Positions 10,001 through 19,519 of a DNA stretch of 25,314 nt are shown piece after piece. Made by a program: the position numbers and the translations under genes. The notes beneath the pieces were generated by a model. It saw only the letters and a list, made by a program, of their open reading frames with translations. It did not search any database and had not been told where the DNA came from. The number at the start of each line of letters is the position of its first letter. Within the stretch, counting starts at the first letter, position 1. The DNA is from Chrysochromulina tobinii (lineage: Eukaryota > Haptophyta > Prymnesiales > Chrysochromulinaceae): positions 1-25,314 of the forward strand of contig JWZX01002234.1 in the NCBI GenBank assembly GCA_001275005.1, read 5' to 3'.

Positions 10001-12560
10001 CGCGTGCGGGCATGAGGTACACGCCGACTGCTTGGCGCGCTCAATGGCAGCGCTCCAGCCGGACGCGGGCTCTCTGGAGAAGGGCGAGTTCACGTGCCCG
10101 GTGTGCCGGCGTATCTCGAATGTGCTCATCCCGATGATGCCCATGCACGCGGCCGAGCGGCTGCCGCTGCCGCCCACGCCGCCCCGCCACGCCACGCCAC
10201 GCCACGCCGTCCCCTCCGCCGCGGCGCTCTCTCAGTGGAGCCCCAAGGTCCCCCATGCCCGTGCGGCCCTCGCCCCGCGCGCCGTGTTGAGCGCCGACGC
10301 CGTGTTGAGCGCCGCAGCATCGTACGGGCCTGGAGGTGGGGGCGCCGTCTCGGGTGCCGCCGGGTTGAGCGCCGACGCCGTGTTGAGCGCGCCGTGGCTC
10401 GGGGCGCCCGATACGGCGCGGGCGCCCCCCTTCGATCTGTTCGGTTGGCTGCGGAGCGACGTGTGGTTACGCGGGTCCACGCCCGCCGCCCTACCGGTAC
10501 TTTTGCCGAGCTCCCTCACGACGGCCACCGCTGCTCATCACGGCGCTCAGTGGCTGCCGTGGAGCCTTCGGGAGCAGGGCTCGCCCACCACGGCGCTCGA
10601 CGACGTGGCCGAGGGTGGCGGTGGCGTGGGTGGCGTGGGTGGCTTGGGTGGCGTCGCAACCTCTACCGCGGCGCTCGGTCGCTCCCCCATGCACCTCGAT
10701 GCGATCTCCGATCTCGTCAAGTCTCTTCAGAAGCTCGTGTGTGTCGAGTTGTCGAAGCCGCCCTTCGGGATGCAGCCGTTGGGCGGTTTCACCTCGACCG
10801 CGCCGGGGGTGGGCGCGGTGCTCCTCGGCGGCTCTGTGTCGCTCACCTGCGCGATCACAGTCACCTCCCTGCATGCCGCGGGCCGATCCGTGCTCGCCGC
10901 CGTCTCCAACGGGTTCACGCAGGCTGAGGGGCTTCGGCATCTCGCGGCGGCCACCACCGCGCTCGCCTCGGCGCCCGACCCGACGTCCAACGGCCGAGGT
11001 GACGAAATCCGGGGAAGCCTCGGCACGTGGAGGGCGCACTCGGGCAGGCTCGACGGCGAGGCGGCGCGCGACCTGCGCAACCGCCTCAGCGAGCTGCTGC
11101 GCGCGCAGACTGAGAGGGGATACCCGAGCACGAGCAGCGCATCGGAGTCGGAGGCGGGGTCGGCCTCGGATCACACCTCGGTTCACACCTCGGCAGCGGC
11201 GCGACGGCGGGCGCTGCCGCTGCCACTGCTCGGGCTCGACACGTCAGCGCTGCTCGTGCTCACGACGCTGCTCTGGCCGCGCGCGCGTTGGGAGCTCGAG
11301 GGTGAGTGGCGGCGGCTCCTCACCCTGCTGTACGCGATCTCCGCCGCCCAACTCGGCGCTCTGCAGGACGCTCCCTCGAACGGCACGTCCATGTCGGCCG
11401 CGGTGCCTGCGGCGACGCCCAGCACGACGCCCCAGATGGTTGCGCAAGCTCTGAATGCCACGTTCGTGGGCGCCGTGGTGGGCGTCGCACCCATGCCTGC
11501 CGGGTCCGCTTCGTCAATGAGCGCCGCGGCTGCCTCCGCTTCGTCAGTGAGCGCGAGCCCGTGTGAATGGGCCGACACGCTCCGCGACTCCCTCGCGCCG
11601 TTACGGGCGGATGGCCGGCTCCCGAGCGCCGTGTCGGGCGCCCACGCGCCGCGCGGCGCCGTCTCGAGCGTCGACTGGTCAGGGCTGCTGCCCTTTCTAC
11701 GGCACGCCCTGCTCTTCTCGCACTGCTGCCTGTCGAGCACACCCGCCGAGCAGCTCGCCGCCGCCGCTGCGATGCCCGATGAGCTCTCTGCTCTCCTCGT
11801 CGCACTGCAGCTGCCGCATCCGACGGAGCTCGCGCATGCCTTCGGTCATTCACAGCATGCCGAGCTGCTCAGTGCCCTCGCATTCCATCTGGACAGCGCG
11901 ACCTCCGCCGTCGTGCCGCCGTCGCCGTCGCCGTCGGCCTCGTCGTCGCTCTCGCCCAAGGGCCCAGCCTCCTCGACGTTGCTGCTGCCGCCACCGCGTC
12001 GCCTCCTTCCTGTGAATCTCCTTCCAGGGAGATTGATGCTCGCCAGGGCGCTCGGCGGGCGCCGCGCCGCTATGGCGGCGGCGGCGGCGCCATCGCCCTT
12101 CGTCACGCTGCCGCAGCACTTTAGCGAGCTGTACAACCAGACCACGCGGCGCGTCTGCACGGTCTGCGGCACTCGGCCGTTACAGCCCGCGTGCTGCCTG
12201 CTTTGTGGCGAGCTCGTGTGCGCCGCCTCGGACTGCTGCCGTGAGGGCGGCGACGACGAGTGCTGCCGGCATGCGCAGCAGAAGCACCTCGGCATCGCGG
12301 CCTTTCTGGTGGTCCGGCGCACGGAGGTGCTTCTCGTGCGCGGACGCAAGCACTGCTGGTGGGGCTCCCCCTATCTCGATGGCCATGGCGAGGAGGATCG
12401 TGGCTTGAAGCGCGGCCGGCCGCTGCAGCTGGCGCTGAATCGGCTGCATGAGCTGACGACCCTCTGGCTCTCGAATGGCGTACGCGAGTTCCTCCTCAAC
12501 CACCAGCCGCCCTTCCCGCACCTGCTGCTGCTGCTGCACCACCGCCAGCCGCGCGTCTAG
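4038..12560 (+). CDS. Large UBR-box (N-recognin type) RING E3 ubiquitin ligase, three exons
   Basis: Predicted exons are 4038-5156, 5339-9640 and 9738-12560, giving about 2747 residues, longer than human UBR1-3 or plant PRT6. Domains in order: UBR box at 58-130 (Cys/His-rich, including CDCGDVEAW), which binds basic N-terminal residues in N-degron ligases; a helical region beginning LREELHALYFELM; winged helix about 985-1065; a Tudor/SH3-like segment about 1170-1270; the conserved KERQAAIMQRFSKEQAAF helix about 1415; a RING-H2 whose first pair (CALC, about 1604) is separated by about 290 residues from CGHEVHADC (about 1897) and CPVC (about 1927); and the UBR C-terminal zinc region from about 2614 (CTVCGT, then YLDGHGEEDRGLKRG). 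It should ubiquitinate proteins with destabilising N-termini. I see no ClpS-like type-2 domain. The start at 4038 begins MGELRELALRV, close to the UBR box. The exon 2/3 junction is less certain than exon 1/2. Confidence 0.9.
5157..5338 (+). other. UBR gene intron 1 (phase 0)
   Basis: The donor is CTG|GTAACG. The acceptor is a long pyrimidine tract ending CTCCTCACAG. Both flanking frames fit in phase 0 and join the conserved UBR segment ...EGELGL|GLREELHALYF. The 182-bp intron carries a direct repeat of CGCGCCGTCCTGAGCG at 5161-5176 and 5200-5215, with a degenerate copy between them. Confidence 0.85.
8885..9001 (+). repeat. 39-bp coding tandem repeat, three copies
   Basis: Three copies (8885-8923, 8924-8962, 8963-9001) encode PTTTPPYSPQARA in tandem just before the first RING cysteine pair of the UBR ligase. 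The copies differ only by CCT/CCC at one proline codon, so the expansion is recent. Nearby shorter repeats (CCGACGAAA units around 9187-9213, and DDETEGG at two places) show that the whole insert is expanding. Confidence 0.9.
9641..9737 (+). other. UBR gene intron 2 (probable)
   Basis: The exon 2 frame ends at TGA 9689-9691, while the RING half begins in another frame, so an intron is required. The acceptor CCTCATCAG|GTGCACGAG at 9737 follows several CTGAT branch-point-like words. The phase-0 donor GTACGC at 9641 matches it. An alternative phase-0 donor is GTCGTG at 9602. A 15-bp direct repeat (GCCGGTGGGGATTTG) occurs at 9668-9682 in the intron and at 9747-9761 in exon 3. Confidence 0.65.
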
Positions 12561-12887
12561 TGAGCGACCACGGGCTCCGGTTGGCAGTGGCCAGTGGCAG
12601 AGAGTGAGACTCAGGCGAAGTATACGGTTGTGTGTCACGTCACAGAAGTGCCGCAGAAAAACCCTTGCTTGCTTGTACTATATGTACCCAGGGGATGACG
12701 GGTACGTGGGTTCCTGTGAAAATTAAAGCACAGAATTTGCACAGCAATCAGGATACCAAATATGGACGAAGACTTGAGACCAAGATTTCGCCTTTTTCCA
12801 TTGCGCATCACCAAAAACTTGCCTGTGTTTGCTGCGTTGGCGACGTCGGCGGAACTGTCCCCCAGACGCTCACCCCGAGCATCTCTC
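12561..12887 (+). other. Spacer between the UBR and NACHT genes
   Basis: It contains the 3' flank of the UBR gene and the 5' flank of the NACHT gene. The NACHT frame is open from an ATG at 12762. However, the 42 codons between 12762 and 12888 use A/T-ending codons far more than the rest of the gene, so this looks like 5' untranslated sequence. I see no other feature in it. Confidence 0.5.
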
Positions 12888-15800
12888 ATGGACCCGAAGG
12901 AGGGCGACTACGTGCGCTTCAAGCATATTGGAGTCGAAACTACCGGCACTGTCATCAAGCGCTCCGGTCCACACATTCGTGTGCAGCCCAAGGACGGCGG
13001 AGCGACTCTTTGGAAGGAGTTGAGTGAGCTTCTGCCGCTTGCTTCTGCTGTCAACGAGGCATCCGAGGTGGCAGAACTGCAACGGCTGTTTTCATCGGGA
13101 CCGTCGAGCGCACGCGCGAATGCGTGGAGCGCCCGCGGTGTACGGGCGGCAGCGAAACAGACGGTCTCAGAAAGGCCCAATAAGATTGGGATGCCAAAGC
13201 CTGCTGCGGGGCCCCTGCGATCAGCTCCACCCGAGATGAAGCGCGAGCTCTTCGACGAGGCAGCGCTGCAGCCGCCGCACCGTACCGCAATGGGCCCCGC
13301 GCAAGAAAATGCCTTCCTCGACGACGGGGACGACACCAACCTCGACGGCATCGACGACAACGTTGCAGTGGCGGCGCAAGCGGCTCAGGTAGCGGAGGCG
13401 GAGGCGGAGGCGAAATCATCAGGGGAGCGACTTGCGGGGATGATGCGCGTCCGAGGCGGCATGGGTGCGGGTGCCTCTGCTTTGACCGTCGAGAGCTCAG
13501 ACGCGGACATCAAGGCCGCCTACGAAGGTGCATCGGCGCAGGAGCGATCGGTGTTCCTCGTCGAAGTGGGCGAACAAGAAAAGAGGAAGCTAGTGAGTCT
13601 TGGCCTTGACGTGCCGGTGGCAGCTCCATCTGGGCTGACGCCTGGTGCTTCTGCCCTGTCCGAGAGCCATACGCTAGGACAGCTGAGCGTGCCGCCGACG
13701 CTCGATCTGAAGCCTCATGACTTTCGCGAGCTGTGGCGCGAGAAGAAGAGCGCGCATCTCCAAGGCACGCGCGAGTGGGCCTTTGCCGAGATCCTCAAGT
13801 GGCTCGACGACCCGGCGTCGCCGCAGCTCTTCTGGCTGATGGGTGGCGGTGGCACCGGGAAGTCGGTGCTCACGGCCGAGCTCCTAGACCGTGTCATCAA
13901 CCGTACCGTCGCCTGGCACTTTTGCCGCCATGACAACCCGGCGCAGTCGGCGCCCGGCTCGCTGCTCCGCAGCCTGGCCGCCATGCTCGCACACCGGCTC
14001 CCGGGCTACAAGGAGAAGCTTGAGGCCACGGGGTTACCAGGGGAAGCGGTGGACGACCCCGCGGAGCTCTTCACGGCGCTCTTCGAGACGCCGCTGCTCG
14101 TCTCGAAGGTCCAGGCGCCCGAGAGGCCGCTGCTCATCATCCTCGACGCGCTCGACGAGCTGCCCAAGGAGTCGCAAAAACCGCTGCTTGCCGTCATCGC
14201 CAGCCAGCTCTCTCGGCTGCCGCCGTGGCTCAAGCTCTTCGTGACTTCGCGCGAGGAGCCCCAGATCAGGCGGGTGCTCAGCAGCTTCACACCCAAAGAG
14301 CTGCGCGCCGACGAGGCGAAGAACAGGGCCGACGTCGAGGTGTACCTGCGCACGATTGCGCGTCAGCACATCAAAGGCGAGGCGAGCATCGCCGATATTG
14401 AGGCTGATGTCAAGCGAACGTATGGTATTGACATGAAGGGCAAGCTTGCAGTCCTGCAGAAGCCCATGGAGATGTCCAAGGCCATCTACGCCAAGGTGCG
14501 CGAGAAGGTGAGTGCCGAGGAGGGCTACAAGAAGCTCATCGCAGTGCCGGAGAAGCGCAACGCCGACCTCGTGCAAGTGTCGGACGATTTACACACCGTC
14601 CATGTGAAGCAGGCGCCCGAGGCGCAGGAGAAGCTCGAGTTGCTCATCGCGGACAAATGGGAGGCGGACCCAAACAAGGCAACGCTCCGCCATCCAGTCC
14701 AGGGGAAGGCAAGAGCGTGGGTCGAGTTCGCTGACTCACCTGGTGTCAAGTCTGAGCCAAGGGTGTCTGAAAAGATGAAGAACGACTACGGTGGCCATGC
14801 CAACAAGCTCAAGGACCTCGCGCGGCTTACCCTGCGCTTCAGCAGCTGCTCGCGCATGGCACACGCGCTTGCCGAGGGGCTCAAGGGGGCGGGCATCGAA
14901 GTGCTCACGCTCAAGAATAAGTACGCGTCGCCAACGCCGATGGGCTACTCCGACTTCAACTCGTGTGCTGGCGTTGTGCTTTCGGATGGCACCACGTACG
15001 TGTGCGAGATCCAGCTCAACCACGTAGACATGCTCGCGGCAAAGAAGGAGGCGCACGTACATTATGAGAAGGTCCGCGAGGAGCTGCCGGCTCTCTGCCA
15101 GGGCACAATGGTTGATGCCGGGGAGCTCGAGGCTTTCATCGTTGGCCGCCTGAGCACGTCCTCCTTGGACGCAGCAGTCGAGGCACTCTCGGCCAAGGCG
15201 GAAGGGCTCTTCTTGTACGCCTACATGCTCGGCCAGCACCTCGAGAGCGAGGCCAAGAAAGGCCACGAGATTCACTTTGAGAACCTCGACTCGCTCCCAG
15301 CCGGCCTGGGCGAGGTGTACGCCGTCAACTTCAAGCGCGCCTTTCCCGAGGGTCAAGTGGACCCCGCGTGGACCGCGGCGAAGCCCCTTGTGGAGCTGAT
15401 TGCGGCAGCGCGCGAGCCGATCACGGTGGCAATGGCGGCGGCGCTCCTTCGGTGGGACGATGGGCAGCAGGAGCGCGCGCTTGAGACGACGGCGCACCTC
15501 TTTCCGGTGCGCGATGGCAAGTTTCATGTCTTTCACAAGACCATCGTCGACTGGCTGACGGGCGAGATCTCAGAAGGCAGCTCGATCAGAGAGCCGTCGG
15601 CGGAGTTCAAGGTGCAGCGCAAGGATGGGCACGCGATGCTCGCCGAGGGGTTCATCGCGTGGCGCACCACGACACGTCCAACCGAAGGCCGTGCACCGGA
15701 TGATGTGGCGACGTACTACTGGCTGCGACACGGCATTTTGCACCTCTGTCGCGCCGATGGCCAGGGCGCAAAAGCTGCCTTCGCTGCCCAAGCTGCCCAA

Positions 15801-17165
15801 GTGTATGCGACCGACCTCGCACTACTCCGTGATCGCGTCGATAGAGGCCTTCTCTCGAGCGTGGCTAAGGACTACCTCGAGCTGCGAGGTGTGGACAATG
15901 TGGACCTGGCAGACGCGACCGAGATGCGCCAATTTGTGGGCAAGTACATGGACGTGCTGCAGCGTGACAAGGGCGCGGCGGTGATGCAGCTCGCCCTGCA
16001 GCAGCCAGATGCAAGCGCGGTGTTTCGTGCAGCAGCTTTGCAACTATCGTCCAAGCAGCCGACGCGTGTACTCATGTGGCGTAACAAATCTCAAGAGAAG
16101 GACGCGTGCATCGGCACACTGTCGCATAAGGAGGAAGTCAGCTCTGTGGCGGTCGGCTCCACACGCATCGTCAGCGGCTCAGGCAATTCCATCTTCGTGT
16201 ACGACACCGAGAGCCAGGAGCTGATCGAGGAGATCCAGGGCACAAGTAGGGTTCAGAGCGTCGCCATCTGGGACGATGGCAAGGATGGTGACAAGGTCAC
16301 TAACCAGTCCAAATCGCTCATCGTGGCTGGCTTTGAGGACGGGACGATCAAAGTCTGGGATTCGGGTGCGCCGCGAGCTCTCAAATCGCGCCTCCTTGGC
16401 CAAATCTGACGCCTGCTGGCTTGTCTGGCAGGCGGGCTGGAGCTGTTTAACGAGAAGATGAACGCGCACAGCAGCTACGTCATGTCGGTGGCGTTTTCCC
16501 CGGACGGGACCAAGATTGTGTCCGGATCGGCGGACAAGACAATCAAAGTCTGGGATTCTGGTGCGCTTTTGGCCTCAAAATCGCCCTTCCTCGGCCCAAA
16601 CTAACGCTTGTTGGCTTGTCTGGCAGTCAAGCTGGAGATGCTGAGCGAGAAGACGAACGCCCACAGCGAGGCAGTCGCGTCGGTGGCGTTTTCCCCGGAC
16701 GGGACCAAGATTGTGTCGGGATCGTGGGACAAGACGATCAAAGTCTGGGATTCGGGTGCGCGTTTGCCCTCAAAATCGCCCCTCCTTGGCCAAAACTGAC
16801 GCCTGCTGGCTTGTCTGACAGACGCGCTGGGGCTGCTGAGCGAGAAGACGAACGCCCACAGCAGCAGCATCAGGTCGGTGGCGTTCTCCCCGGACGGGAC
16901 CAAGATCGTGTCCGCATGCAATGGCGGGACGATCAAAGTCTGGGATGCAGATTCGTTCAACCTGCTAGAAACGCGTCCAGGTGAGGCCATGGCCTTCAGC
17001 AAAGAGGCCGAGGGTGTGGTGCGCGATGGTGCGACGATTCGCATGAAGGACGGGGGTGGTGCATTCTATGCGCCGAGCCCGATCTCGTGTGTGGCTGTGA
17101 GTTGGCCCAGGATTGCTGCCGGCGCGCAGTCAGGGGAGCTGTACCACCTTGAGGTGATGATGTGA
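12888..17165 (+). CDS. NACHT (STAND) NTPase with nested RelA/SpoT-like domain and C-terminal WD40 blades
   Basis: Predicted exons are 12888-16365, 16432-16560, 16627-16755 and 16822-17165, all phase 1, giving 1359 residues (1401 if the ATG at 12762 is used). Numbering from 12888: a Tudor/SH3-like segment at 6-50; a disordered acidic/Ala-rich stretch; then NACHT with Walker A GGGGTGKS (319-326), Walker [12 protein letters not shown] (415-425) and sensor VTSREEP (about 452-458). Residues about 523-738 are a RelA/SpoT-like nucleotidyltransferase fold (DYGG...[25 protein letters not shown], then [13 protein letters not shown]). The NACHT family signature then resumes ([29 protein letters not shown]), so the domain is inserted, not fused at an end. 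WD40 blades follow ([23 protein letters not shown]). The family acts as ATP-driven sensors that oligomerise on ligand binding, often in immunity or cell death. The role here is inferred. The start was chosen by codon usage. Confidence 0.85.
14454..15101 (+). other. RelA/SpoT-like nucleotidyltransferase domain nested in NACHT
   Basis: By eye alignment to (p)ppGpp synthetases, D643 (DLARLTLRF) matches the metal-binding Asp, G686-Y687 the GY motif that stacks the nucleotide, and E707 (CEIQL) the catalytic Glu of the E-x-Q motif. In the upstream ATP-binding R-x-K-x-x-S element only K621 is kept: R is replaced by G619 and the later Ser by R625. Activity is therefore uncertain. There is no HD hydrolase domain. 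Numbering is from the ATG at 12888. Confidence 0.7.
16366..16950 (+). repeat. 195-bp exon-intron tandem array encoding WD40 blades
   Basis: Three tandem units begin at 16366, 16561 and 16756, each made of a 66-nt intron and one WD40 blade; the first two blades are 129-nt exons and the third opens the longer terminal exon. All junctions are phase 1 (TGGGATTC.G|GTGCG donors; CTTGTCTGGCAG or CTTGTCTGACAG acceptors; CTGACG or CTAACG as likely branch sites). Introns are about as similar to one another as exons. The terminal exon adds a tail ending [10 protein letters not shown]. Confidence 0.9.
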
Positions 17166-17435
17166 GAGCAGTGTATGGGCGTTCCGTGTGCTCTGCGCTG
17201 TCCATGCGCAATCGACGTACACGTTGGGAACGATGTCGATGAATGCATTGCAGAGGGTGGGAGCTTGGAGATGCGCCGCGCCATGCACAGTTCGGTTGCA
17301 GGGTCGGATGCGTCACGACTGTGCATGTGTGAGTTCTGAGAGTGGAGACTGGAGTGAGTGAATGACTGACCCACATGGGTCGTGTATGGTGCTTAAAACA
17401 CCCTAACGGCCGTGATGAGTTGACCAAACTCTGTT
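17166..17435 (+). repeat. 3' flank of the NACHT gene, first copy of a duplicated segment
   Basis: This sequence is recognisably repeated at 19929-20260. Shared words include CTGTCCATGCG, GAGGGTGGGA, CTTGGAGATGCGCCG, ACTGTGCATGTGTG and a closing GATG(TT)GAGTTGACC. The similarity continues straight from the coding end, so a genomic segment was duplicated, not just an exon. It probably includes the 3' untranslated region. Confidence 0.75.
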
Positions 17436-17661
17436 GAAGTTTTTTTACAACTAGTAACAACACGTAAATCTCGAAAGTCCGCGATTTGTCTTTTGTCTCA
17501 CCGGACCGTACCTGAGGCGGGCGACCATCGGGCGGCTAGAACTCCCCCACTGGCGAGGGGCGGTTCGAGGGTTCGTTATAGATCCCACTGAGCATTGTGG
17601 AAGTTGAGAATCCGAGCTTCCAAAGTAGAGCACGAGCTCGACATTCGCTATACCTAAAAAC
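17436..17661. other. Upstream region of the HNH-like gene
   Basis: This 226-bp spacer is AT-richer than the genes and includes a T-run (GTTTTTTTAC) at about 17440-17448. It should hold the promoter and 5' untranslated region of the following gene. I see no clear motif. Confidence 0.35.
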
Positions 17662-18757
17662 ATGTCCGGTGCTCGTGCAAGCACCAAGCTCGAACGGCGC
17701 CTCGCCCTGCTTGAGGCTGGAGGTGAGCCCAACGGCACAGGGACGCCGTGTGTCGACTGTGAGGTCCCGCGCACGGCCCTCAACACATCTGTGATCTGGA
17801 GCGATCAAGCAAAGACGCGCTTGACCTTCCACTACGCAGTGTGCGACGCGTGCCGCTCGGTCAAGGTGTGCAAGCGGCTGCGCGACGATCCGGCGGCCAA
17901 GCTGGTTCAGATGGGCGCTGACGCGGCGGCGCGGACAAAGCGTTCCCGCTACAAGGGCGCGCCGCTCGCGGCGCGCGAGTGCACCAATCTGATCACGACA
18001 CTGCTCGTCGAGCAGCAGGGTCGATGCGCCTCCTGCAAGCATGAGGTGACTCTCGCGGCGGACGCGGGAATCTACATGGCGTCGCTCGACAAGATGGGTG
18101 CCCGTTACGACGACGGGAACGTGCAGGTGCTCTGCTTCGGCTGTCAGCGCCTTTTCAACGACCTCGGCGCGCTCGACCGGGCGGAGCTCACTCGCGCCAT
18201 CGTACACGCCAATGCAGCGCCACGCCCTCGTCTCGTCTCGTCCCTTCCCATGGACTTCGAGAGCAGCGTCGCCACGAAGTTGAAGCAGATGCATCAACGC
18301 GAGGTGTCGACCGACCGGCCGTCGCGCGGTGCAATCGTTCAGCTGACTGAATCTGCGGCGTGTCGCCGTCTGCGACGCAGCGGCCTTCATTGCGTGCGTG
18401 CGGGGCGCCGTATGTGGGGTGGGGGATCGAACGCTTTATTCTCTGCGCCTGAAGCAACTTACGGCATGTTGTTCTTTTTTGCTTCCTTGTGAGCAGGTGG
18501 TGACCAACGTGCCGCTCAGTGCCACAAAAGGAGACCTCTTCATGTGGTCGTTTGACCGCGTGATTGCGGGCACAGACTACGCCCTGGATACGATCCAGCC
18601 GGTTCTCCATCGGTACAATGACGCCAAGTACGTATGGGATGATAAGACTGCCCGCGGCTGGCTCGATGGATTCGTTCGCGCGAATGGCGGCCGGCCGCAC
18701 GTCATTGACCTGGACGCCACAGAAGGATCGTCAGACAACCCTGTGGCCGTCGAGTGA
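17662..18757 (+). CDS. HNH-like / zinc-knuckle protein, two exons
   Basis: Exon 1 at 17662-18303 and exon 2 at 18497-18757 give about 300 residues. Cysteine pairs C30/C33 and C61/C64 form one probable zinc site. C122/C125 and C158/C161 form a second that frames a treble-clef: QGRCASC, then ASLDKMGARYDDGNVQVLC, then FGCQRLFND. This matches the HNH subgroup with a Ser-x-Asp-Arg/Lys element, seen in phage and giant-virus proteins, in which the usual first catalytic His is absent. Nuclease activity is therefore doubtful, while nucleic-acid binding is plausible. The C-terminal exon (SFDRVIAGTDYALDTIQPVL) is not recognised. It lies between a full NACHT gene and its truncated copy, which may mean it was part of the duplicated or inserted material. 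Confidence 0.65.
18304..18496 (+). other. Intron of the HNH-like gene
   Basis: The phase-0 donor GAG|GTGTCG and the acceptor CTTCCTTGTGAGCAG, preceded by a T-rich tract (GTTGTTCTTTTTT), join ...KQMHQRE to VVTNVPLSATKGD. The acceptor is convincing. The donor could be another in-phase GT nearby. Confidence 0.6.
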
Positions 18758-19035
18758 GGCTCTCGGTTCGTAAGGGTGATTCCCACGGGAATATTTTACG
18801 GTGCGCCGGTCTCGGGAAACGCGCGGACGACGGCTCGACGGGATGTGAGACGGGATGCGCGGGCAGCCACTTTCGGCGGCAGAAGTCGCGGAGGGCAGGC
18901 TCTACATCGTGGGCAAGAAGAGCAACGTGCTTGTCGCCAACTTTTACATTTCGCAGATCCTCGCCATCTACACGAGCGCATCGACGCCGCCGATCTACAA
19001 GGTGCTCTGTGCTACCGTGAAGTCTCCTAGAAGAA
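18758..19035 (+). other. Unassigned stretch with possible gene remnant
   Basis: One frame from 18855 reads GRLYIVGKKSNVLVANFYIS then QILAIYTSASTPPIYKVLC, which looks protein-like. A neighbouring frame upstream (18776) reads PTGIFYGAPVSGN. Neither has a credible full gene around it, and the first runs straight into the truncated WD40 copy. It may be a fragment left at the duplication breakpoint. I do not recognise a family. Confidence 0.3.
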
Positions 19036-19080
19036 CACAGACCAATCCAAGTCGCTCATCGTTGCTGGCTTTCAGGAAGG

Positions 19081-19110
19081 GACGATCAAAGTCTGCAGAC
19101 TTTGATCGTC
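19081..19110. repeat. Perfect 30-bp palindrome at the left inversion junction
   Basis: GACGATCAAAGTCTG is followed with no spacer by its exact reverse complement. It arises where the plus-strand TIKVW coding sequence meets the same sequence from an inverted blade. Confidence 0.95.
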
Positions 19111-19512
19111 TTGTCAAACGATCCCGACACAATCTTGGTCCCGTCCTGGGAAAACGCGACCGACCGGATGGTGTCGCTGTGGGTGTTCGTCTTCTCGCTC
19201 AGCAGCTCCAGTTTGTCTGCCAGACAAGCCAACAGGCGTCCCTTTTTGGCAAACGAGGGGCGATTTTTGTAATTTTGAGGGCTCGCGGCGCACCTGTAGA
19301 ATCCCAGATTTTGATCGTCTGGTCGTAAGATCCCGACACAATCTTGGTACCGTCCGGGGAAAATGCGACCGACGTAATCATGCTGCTGTGCGCGTTCGTC
19401 TTCTCGCTCAACATCTCCAGTTTGCCTGCCAGACAAGCCAGCAAGCGTCAGTTTTGGCCAAGGACAGGTTCGATGTTGAGGACTCAGGCGCACCGGAAAT
19501 TCCGGAATCCCA
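19096..19512 (-). other. Inverted 417-bp segment with two WD40 blade exons
   Basis: Read on the minus strand it contains, in order, an exon end (WDSGIS), an intron, a blade ([20 protein letters not shown] continuing through [10 protein letters not shown]), an intron, and a blade ([20 protein letters not shown] continuing through SFDKTIKV). Splice sites are conserved in this orientation (GTGCGCC donors, TTGTCTGGCAG acceptors). The segment starts and ends at the same point of the repeat unit. Confidence 0.9.
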
Positions 19513-19519
19513 TGGGATT
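19506..19519. repeat. Perfect 14-bp palindrome at the right inversion junction
   Basis: AATCCCATGGGATT is its own reverse complement. It joins the inverted TGGGATT (Trp-Asp of a blade) to the plus-strand TGGGATT of the next unit. Confidence 0.9.

Noticed and set aside
12762-12887. 42-residue N-terminal extension of the NACHT protein
   Set aside because: Third codon positions are rich in A and T, unlike the near-total G/C from 12888 on. It is kept only as an alternative start.
18077-18140. Functional homing endonuclease call for the HNH-like gene
   Set aside because: The catalytic first His is not visible and the gene has its own intron and promoter region, so the evidence supports only an HNH-like zinc fold.
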